NCBI RefSeq assembly: GCF_963669205.1
Contig: NZ_OY769915.1
Span: 2,330,001 to 2,394,000, forward strand
Length of the DNA: 64,000 nucleotides
Source: an uncultured Roseibium sp.
GTDB lineage: Bacteria; Pseudomonadota; Alphaproteobacteria; Rhizobiales; Stappiaceae
Reading direction: 5' to 3'
A program made the position numbers and the translations under genes. This document shows, one piece after another, positions 58,642-64,000 of the stretch; the stretch's first letter is position 1, and every line of letters begins with the position of its first letter. Under the pieces are notes generated by a model that saw nothing but the letters and a program-made list of their open reading frames with translations, searched no databases and had not been told where the DNA came from.

Positions 58642-59172
58642 TCAGCTCTCGCTGTTGCCTGTCAGACCCCGATGCTGGAATCCCGACTTGAGTGTCGGCC
58701 GTTTGGCGGAGATGGTTCGCGAATTGACGCCAGCCCAGCCGATTTCGCCGGAAAGCCGCCCGTACTCGATCTTCGGGCACCGGTCCATGACGACCTTGAT
58801 TCCGGCATCCTCGGCGCGTTTGGCAGCTTCGTCGTGGCGGACCGTCAGCTGCATCCAGATGACCTTCGGCAACTTGCCGCTTTGAAGGACATGATCGACG
58901 ATCTGCCCGGCAGCTTCCGAATTGCGGAAAATATCGATCATGTCCGGTACGTTCGGAACCTCGTCGAGCGAGGCGTAGACCGTCTGACCAAGGATTTCCT
59001 TGCCGGCCTGGCCCGGGTTGATCGGCCAGACCTCATAGCCTTTCGAAAGCAGGTATTTCAGAACGAAATAGGACGGGCGGACGTTGTTCGCCGAGGCGCC
59101 GATCATCGCAACGGTCTTGACCTCATCGAGGATGCCCTTGATGTAGGTGTCGGAATAATTGTCGTGGTTCAT
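58642..59172 (-). CDS. CoA-binding protein (YccU-like)
   Basis: 176 residues, Rossmann-type CoA_binding domain: DEVKTVAMIGASANNVRPSYFVLKYLLSKGYEVWPINPGQAGKEILGQTVYASLDEVPNVPDMIDIFRN, with VIWMQLTVRHDEAAKRAEDAGIKVVMDRCPKIEY. Similar proteins are cytoplasmic and bind CoA or acyl-CoA; the reaction is unknown. ATG at 59172, seven bases after the enoyl-CoA hydratase stop, so the two are one transcript. Confidence 0.9.
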   Translation of the reverse strand: MNHDNYSDTYIKGILDEVKTVAMIGASANNVRPSYFVLKYLLSKGYEVWPINPGQAGKEILGQTVYASLDEVPNVPDMIDIFRNSEAAGQIVDHVLQSGKLPKVIWMQLTVRHDEAAKRAEDAGIKVVMDRCPKIEYGRLSGEIGWAGVNSRTISAKRPTLKSGFQHRGLTGNSES

Positions 59173-59179
59173 GTGCTGC

Positions 59180-60001
59180 TCAGCTGTCCGTCCAGTCGGG
59201 CTTGCGTTTTTGCAGGAACGCGGAAATGCCCTCTTCCGCATCATTCGCCAGCATGTTTTCCACCATGGTCTGCGCGGCGAAATCATACGCCTCCGACAGC
59301 GGCATTTCGAGCTGACGGTAGAAGGCCTCCTTGCCGATCTTGAGTGTTTTCAAAGACTTGGATGCTATTGTTTCGGCGTATTTCTGAACGACCTGATCTA
59401 GGTAGTCACGCGGCACAATCCGGTTGATCAGCCCGAACTCCTTGGCTGTTGAGGCATCGATGCTCTCCCCGGTGAGCAACATTTCCATCGCGTGTTTTGG
59501 CGCGACATTGCGCGACAGCGCCACCATCGGGGTGGAGCAGAAGAGGCCTATATTGACACCCGGCGTGCAGAAGGTCGCCGTGTCGGTCGCAATGGCGAGG
59601 TCGCAGGAAGCAACCAACTGGCAGCCGGCAGCGGTGGCAACCCCCGTGACAACCGCGATCACGGGCTTTGGCAGGCGGACGATCTGCTGCATGAGGTCGG
59701 AGCACTGCGCCATGATCCGCTCATAGCTTGCCTTGCCACCGTCCGCTTCGGCGCGGGCAGCGGTCAGTTCCTTCAGATCATGTCCGGCGCAGAAAACCTT
59801 GCCTTCGGCGCCCAGCAGGATCACCCGCACGGCCGGATTTTGCGCGGCTTCGTCCAGTTCTGCCGACAGTGCCGCCATCATCTCGGACGACAGCGAGTTC
59901 ATGCGGTCCGGACGCTGCATGACGATCCGGTAAACGCCCTCGTGAAGAAGGGTGCCGAGCATCGGCTTTTCGGCTTGGTCGTTAGCGGCGGTTTCAGACA
60001 T
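59180..60001 (-). CDS. Enoyl-CoA hydratase/isomerase family protein
   Basis: 273 residues, crotonase fold. GKVFCAGHDLKELTAARAEADGG near 70 and AAGCQLVASCDLAIATDTATFCTPGVNIGLFCSTPMVALSRNV near 125 give the oxyanion hole and the substrate site. The usual catalytic Glu pair is not clearly conserved (the C-terminal position has GLF), so it may be an ECHDC3-like or hydrolase-type member. Role in short-chain acyl-CoA metabolism is inferred. SD AGGAAACG before the ATG. Confidence 0.88.
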   Translation of the reverse strand: MSETAANDQAEKPMLGTLLHEGVYRIVMQRPDRMNSLSSEMMAALSAELDEAAQNPAVRVILLGAEGKVFCAGHDLKELTAARAEADGGKASYERIMAQCSDLMQQIVRLPKPVIAVVTGVATAAGCQLVASCDLAIATDTATFCTPGVNIGLFCSTPMVALSRNVAPKHAMEMLLTGESIDASTAKEFGLINRIVPRDYLDQVVQKYAETIASKSLKTLKIGKEAFYRQLEMPLSEAYDFAAQTMVENMLANDAEEGISAFLQKRKPDWTDS

Positions 60002-60159
60002 GACCGTTTCCTGGATCGTTTGTTTGGCGCTTGTTATAGCGGAATGCGGCGCCTCCGCGATAGCTGAAAAGTGCGTCCGGGCGATTGTTTCACGCAGCCT
60101 TTATCAGGGATCGAAAGCGCACCGCTGCGGAACGCGGTCTTTTCAGGTAGGATGAAGAC

Positions 60160-60984
60160 ATGTGGAGAGCGGCACTCACACCCTTCATGTTGTTCGCCGT
60201 CCTTTCGGGGGCGGTTTTCCAGTCGCAGGCAAAGGCCCAGGAACAGGTGGATGTTGCGCTTGTGCTCGCCATCGATGTCTCCCGCTCAATGTCCCAGGAA
60301 GAACTGGAGCTTCAGCGCCGCGGCTATGCGGCGGCCATCGCCAGTCCCGAAGTGATCAGGGCTATCGACCTCGGAGCGCGCGGCAGGATCGCTTTGCTGA
60401 TGTTCGAATGGGCGAACGACAATCATCTGCGCGTGATCGTCGACTGGACGTTGATCGACGAAGCGGCTGACGCGCAGGCGTTTTCCGACCGGGTCCTGAA
60501 CGACAGATCCTTCAGTCAGCGCCGCACCTCCATATCCGGTGCCATCACCCATGCCGCCGAACTGCTGGAGGAGGTGCCTTTCCGGGCCGACCGGCATGTG
60601 ATCGATGTTTCCGGCGACGGACCGAACAACCACGGCAGGGCTGTCACCGCTGCGCGTGATGCGGCATTGGAGAAGGGGATCACGATCAACGGCCTGCCGC
60701 TGATGACAACAGGCGGGCCGGGCTCGCAGTTCAACATTCCGGATCTCGATGTCTACTACCGCAAGTGCGTCACGGGTGGGCCGGCAAGCTTCGTCATTCC
60801 GGTGACGGACTGGGCCCAGTTTCCCGACGCGGTGCGCCGCAAGCTGATCCTGGAAATCGGCGGTTTCGAGCCGGAAGAGCCGCTCGTCCAACCCGTGCAG
60901 TTCACCTTCGAAGAACCCTATGACTGCATGATCGGCGAAAAGATATGGGATCAGCTGCGCGAGCAGTTCTTTCTGGATCCCTGA
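60160..60984 (+). CDS. DUF1194 family secreted von Willebrand A-like protein
   Basis: 274 residues. Signal peptide MWRAALTPFMLFAVLSGAVFQSQAKA. VWA-type metal-site motif VLAIDVSRSMSQEE (DxSxS) near residue 35; later GDGPN. DUF1194 proteins are common in alphaproteobacteria, periplasmic, function unknown. No operon partner is evident; the following permease gene starts 70 bases on in the same direction. Confidence 0.87.
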   Translation: MWRAALTPFMLFAVLSGAVFQSQAKAQEQVDVALVLAIDVSRSMSQEELELQRRGYAAAIASPEVIRAIDLGARGRIALLMFEWANDNHLRVIVDWTLIDEAADAQAFSDRVLNDRSFSQRRTSISGAITHAAELLEEVPFRADRHVIDVSGDGPNNHGRAVTAARDAALEKGITINGLPLMTTGGPGSQFNIPDLDVYYRKCVTGGPASFVIPVTDWAQFPDAVRRKLILEIGGFEPEEPLVQPVQFTFEEPYDCMIGEKIWDQLREQFFLDP

Positions 60985-61053
60985 AAGCGGTGAACCCGGA
61001 CCTAAGTGGAACGCCGAATTGGCGCGGCACCGGATCGTCGCCAGAATAGCGGT

Positions 61054-62289
61054 ATGAGCGCATCGGAAAACTTGGCTGCGGGCAAACTCAGACGGACGCT
61101 GTCCTTGCCCTGGCTGGTCTTTTATGGCGTCGGCGTCACCATCGGGGCAGGGATCTTCGCGCTGATCGGAGAGGTGCTTGCGCTGGCGGGCGATCAGGCA
61201 CCTTTGGCGTTTCTGATCGCGGGGCTGATCGCAGGTGTAACAGGCGTTTCCTATGCGGCTCTGATCGGGCGCTTTCCGAAGGCGGGCGGCGAAGCCGTCT
61301 TCGTGAACCGGGGCGTCGGCGGCGCGTTCGCACGCTTTGCCGGCTACGGCGTCGTCGCGACCGGGACGATCTCGAGTGCCGTCATCTCGATTTCCTTTGC
61401 CGGATACATCCGTGAATTCGTCGATCTGCCGGAGTTTTTTCTGGTGGGTCTGGTAATCTGCGGCCTGTCGGCGGTGGCCTGGTACGGCGTTCGCGAAAGC
61501 GTTGTCTTTGCAGCTGCGGTGACGCTGATCGAACTGGGAACGCTGCTTGTCGTGATCGCGTTCGGCGCGCCGCTACTCACCGATCTGCCGGAGGTGGCAA
61601 AGACCCTGTCACCGGCGCTGAACGTCGCTGTCCTGAGTGGAATTCTGTCGAGCAGCGTGCTCGCATTCTTCGCTTTCATCGGTTTCGAGGACATGATCAA
61701 CATGTGCGAGGAGACCGTGGCTCCCGAGCGAACCGTCCCGCGTGCGATCTTCTGGACACTCGGGATCACCCTCTTTGTCTATGCGCTGCTTGCCATCATT
61801 GCGGTGCTGGCGGAGGGGAGAGAGGCAATCGTGGCCTCATCCGCACCGATGGCACGCGTCTTCGAGGCCGTGTCGGGCCTTTCGGGAAAGCCGGTCGCCG
61901 CCGCTGCCTCCATTGCTATGGTCAACGGCATTCTGGTGCAGATCGTCATGGCGAGCCGCGTGCTCTATGGCATGGGAAACGAGGGCGTTGCGCCCAAGTG
62001 GTTTTCAAATGTCGACCCGGGAAGGCAGACCCCGGCGAGGGCAACGGTCTTTGTTGCGGGAATGGTGCTGTTGCTCGCCCTGGTCTTTCCGCTTGTGCAG
62101 CTTGCCTCGGCAACCAGTCTCGTCACGTTGGGTGTCTTCGCGCTGGTCAATCTTGCGCTCTTCAGACTGGGCACAAGGGAGGGCTCGGGGAACCTGCACC
62201 AACGGCGCTGGTGGGGACTGGCAGGTGTGCTCCTCTGCCTGAGTATTGCCGGGTTTCAGCTTCTGATCGGGGTGACCGGCGGCCACTGA
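61054..62289 (+). CDS. APC-family amino-acid permease
   Basis: 411 residues with about twelve helices. The N-terminal motif LSLPWLVFYGVGVTIGAGIFALIGEVLALAG has the APC substrate GxG, and SYAALIGRFPKAGGEAVFVNRGVGGAFARFAGYGVV, FAFIGFEDMINMCEETVAPERTVPRAI and GVAPKWFSNVDPGRQTPARATVF are typical. ATG at 61054; the open frame from 61006 adds a charged stretch. Substrate unknown. It converges with the ASKHA gene. Confidence 0.88.
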   Translation: MSASENLAAGKLRRTLSLPWLVFYGVGVTIGAGIFALIGEVLALAGDQAPLAFLIAGLIAGVTGVSYAALIGRFPKAGGEAVFVNRGVGGAFARFAGYGVVATGTISSAVISISFAGYIREFVDLPEFFLVGLVICGLSAVAWYGVRESVVFAAAVTLIELGTLLVVIAFGAPLLTDLPEVAKTLSPALNVAVLSGILSSSVLAFFAFIGFEDMINMCEETVAPERTVPRAIFWTLGITLFVYALLAIIAVLAEGREAIVASSAPMARVFEAVSGLSGKPVAAAASIAMVNGILVQIVMASRVLYGMGNEGVAPKWFSNVDPGRQTPARATVFVAGMVLLLALVFPLVQLASATSLVTLGVFALVNLALFRLGTREGSGNLHQRRWWGLAGVLLCLSIAGFQLLIGVTGGH

Positions 62290-62301
62290 ACGTGCTTGCG
62301 A

Positions 62302-64000
62302 TTATCCGCGCCGGCGTCTGCGCCGGCGCTCGCCGCCACCGGCCTCGTCCGCTGCCGGGGTCTTGCGTTCTGGAAGGTCTATTTCCGCGCGCAGATGCGG
62401 GAAGGGATCGACCTTGTTGGGCAGCGCCATGGCGTTGACGAAGTGTTCCTGGAACTTCGGCTCGAGCGCGGTCTCGATCTTTTCGATGTCGCGCACGGTC
62501 TGTTCGATTTCGCGCCTGTAGCCCCGGTTGAGCAACGCCATGCGCGCCCCGGTTCCGGCAGCGTTGCCGACACCCGTCACACCGTCGAGGGGGCAGTCGG
62601 GAATGAGGCCGAGCACCATGGCATATCGCGGGTCGATGTAGCTGCCGAACGCACCCGCCAGCCGGATCCGGTCGAGCGCATAGGTACCGAGCTTGTCCTG
62701 AAGCAGTTTCACGCCCGCATAGAGCGCGCCCTTGGCGAGCTGGATGGCGCGGATATCGGTCTGCAGGATCGAGATTTCCACGTCCTCATCCGCGATGAGA
62801 TAGGAAAAGGTGCGCCCCTGGGCCTGGACGCGTTGCGTGCGGGCGGCGAGCGCTCCGTCGATGACCCCGTCTTCGGTGATCAGCCCCGCCAGATACATTT
62901 CGGCGACGGCTTCGATGATGCCCGATCCGCAAATGCCGGTCACGCCGACACTGTCGATCTTTTCCGCAAAGCCTTCTTCGTCCGACCACTCGTCGACGCC
63001 GATCACCTTGAACCGCGGTTCCAGGGTCTCCTTGTCGATGCGGATGCGCTCGATGGCACCAGGTGCCGCGCGCTGTCCGGAGGAGATTTCAGCACCTTCA
63101 AAGGCGGGCCCGGTCGGCGAGGAGGCCGCCAGCAGCCGGTTTTTGTTACCCAGAACGATTTCCGCATTCGTGCCGACATCCACCAGCAGCGTGATCTCGT
63201 CGTGGCTGTAGGGGCTTTCGGAAAGCGTCGCGGCGGCCGCATCGGCGCCGACGTGACCGGCAATACAGGGCAGCATGTAGACACGGGCACCGGGATTGAG
63301 TTCCAGCGACAGATCGCGGGCCGTCAGCACCATGGCGTCGGAAGCGGCCAGCGCAAAAGGCGCGCCGCCGAGTTCGACCGGATCGATCCCGAGGAACAGG
63401 TGATGCATGACCGGATTGCCGACGAAGGTCGCGTCCACAACATCGGACCGCTCCGCGCCGACATCGCCGACAAGCTTGCCGACCAGCGCGTTGATCGCCT
63501 CACGCACGGCCTTTGTCAGCTCCGGCAGCTTCGACGGGTTCATCTGCACGTAGGACACCCGCGACATCAGGTCTTCGCCGAAGCGGATCTGCGGGTTGGA
63601 CGTGCCTGCGGAGGAGACCGTTCTGCCGTTCTTCAGATTGCACAGATGCGCGGCGATTGTCGTCGAGCCGATGTCCACTGCCAGGCCGTAAGCCGCTTTC
63701 TTCTCTCCCGGCCACAGGGCCGTCACGGTCGGCAGGAGTGCCTCATCGGCATAAATCGCCGCGGTCACGGTCCATTGGCCCTTGCGCAGGATCGTCTGCA
63801 CGGATGGAAGCAGGACCGGATCGACCGCAAGATCGGTCAGGCCGGCTTCGTGTGCGAGAGCTTCGCGCAGGCGGTCGATGTCGCCGCGCGGTGTTTCCAT
63901 GTCCGGTTCGTCGATGGTGACGGTGACGAGCGAGACCGCGCTGTCGGCATCGATGTGCTTGGCTTCGGCGCGTTTGCGCACCACCTGGCGGTTGGTCTGG
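62302..64000 (-). CDS. ASKHA-domain activator of corrinoid proteins (RACo-like), N-terminus cut by window edge
   Basis: About 565 residues present; the usual N-terminal 2Fe-2S ferredoxin domain lies beyond 64000, and the open frame continues to the edge (QTNRQVVRKRAEAKHIDAD). The actin-like fold has YGLAVDIGSTTIAAHLCNLKNG, VDVGTNAEIVLG and GAFGSYIDPRYAMVLGLIPDCPLDGVTGVGNAAGTGARMALLNRGYR. Such proteins reductively reactivate cobalamin of corrinoid methyltransferases, using ATP. The C-terminus ends in an Arg run (RRRRRRRG). The methyltransferase partners would be outside the window. Confidence 0.85.
   Translation of the reverse strand, partial: QTNRQVVRKRAEAKHIDADSAVSLVTVTIDEPDMETPRGDIDRLREALAHEAGLTDLAVDPVLLPSVQTILRKGQWTVTAAIYADEALLPTVTALWPGEKKAAYGLAVDIGSTTIAAHLCNLKNGRTVSSAGTSNPQIRFGEDLMSRVSYVQMNPSKLPELTKAVREAINALVGKLVGDVGAERSDVVDATFVGNPVMHHLFLGIDPVELGGAPFALAASDAMVLTARDLSLELNPGARVYMLPCIAGHVGADAAAATLSESPYSHDEITLLVDVGTNAEIVLGNKNRLLAASSPTGPAFEGAEISSGQRAAPGAIERIRIDKETLEPRFKVIGVDEWSDEEGFAEKIDSVGVTGICGSGIIEAVAEMYLAGLITEDGVIDGALAARTQRVQAQGRTFSYLIADEDVEISILQTDIRAIQLAKGALYAGVKLLQDKLGTYALDRIRLAGAFGSYIDPRYAMVLGLIPDCPLDGVTGVGNAAGTGARMALLNRGYRREIEQTVRDIEKIETALEPKFQEHFVNAMALPNKVDPFPHLRAEIDLPERKTPAADEAGGGERRRRRRRG

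Noticed and set aside
57214..58680. SAM-II riboswitch upstream of metY
   Set aside because: The leader lacks the conserved SAM-II core as I recall it; only a generic hairpin and ribosome-site complement are seen, so it is reported as a possible switch, not as SAM-II.
1..64000. Prophage, conjugative element or toxin-antitoxin and defence genes
   Set aside because: No integrase, capsid, relaxase, restriction, toxin-antitoxin or known defence family was recognised.

Overview
The window reads as ordinary chromosome of an alphaproteobacterium of the order Hyphomicrobiales (Rhizobiales), possibly Stappiaceae (Roseibium/Labrenzia-like). The evidence is high GC content, an LdtR-type MarR regulator beside an L,D-transpeptidase, the glyA-nrdR-ribD-ribE-ribH-nusB-thiL run, the plsX-fabH-ihfA-merR run, a magnesium-type HemB, a ubiquinol-cytochrome c chaperone and a VPLPA-CTERM protein. 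The genus is inference. No phage, plasmid, rRNA or CRISPR array is visible. One tRNA gene (Pro, GGG) is present. Mobile DNA is limited to two short CTAG-bounded inverted-repeat elements and one repeat-rich intergenic block.

Layout. 1-311 is the start of a leftward bpt/ate gene, cut by the window edge. 331-2178 is an SLC13/TrkA-C permease. 2373-6581 is a compact leftward operon: an iron/siderophore-type ABC importer (binding protein, permease, ATPase) followed by a pseudoazurin-like blue-copper protein and a methyltransferase. 6848-7898 holds TspO and an RDD protein. 8002-10289 holds ilvA and hemB (leftward). 10518-14176 is a rightward valine-catabolism cluster (acyl-CoA dehydrogenase, 3-hydroxyisobutyryl-CoA hydrolase, a small membrane protein, 3-hydroxyisobutyrate dehydrogenase) with a palindromic operator-like site in front. 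14333-16520 is ldtR plus an L,D-transpeptidase gene.

16887-24492 is the glyA/nrdR/riboflavin/nusB/thiL block ending in an MFS transporter. 24711-26849 is the H+-pyrophosphatase. 26946-28873 is a GT2 glycosyltransferase plus a UDP-glucuronate decarboxylase gene carrying a one-base frameshift. 29216-34210 is bamE, the cytochrome bc1 chaperone gene, a DUF177 gene, plsX, fabH, ihfA and a MerR gene. 34224-42897 is an accessory stretch: a large acidic hypothetical protein, a glycerophosphodiesterase, a P450, two convergent overlapping orphan genes, a secreted acidic beta-helix protein with a 27-residue period, and a VPLPA-CTERM protein.

43043-55182 carries a CACHE-HAMP adenylate cyclase, tRNA-Pro and an exopolysaccharide locus: O-antigen-ligase-like protein, sugar-phosphate transferase, GT4, Wza-like export lipoprotein, Wzc-like chain-length protein without a Walker A motif, FemAB-like acyltransferase and polysaccharide deacetylase. 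55142-64000 holds DUF2842, ctaA, a repeat-rich spacer, metY with a possible switch-like leader, a CoA-binding protein, an enoyl-CoA hydratase, a DUF1194 protein, an amino-acid permease and an ASKHA-type (RACo-like) activator truncated by the window edge.

The items most worth follow-up are the pseudoazurin/methyltransferase tail of the ABC operon, the acidic beta-helix protein with its uncharacterised neighbours, the CTAG-bounded elements, the metY leader, and the kinase-dead-looking Wzc protein. Nothing seen proves a new system.
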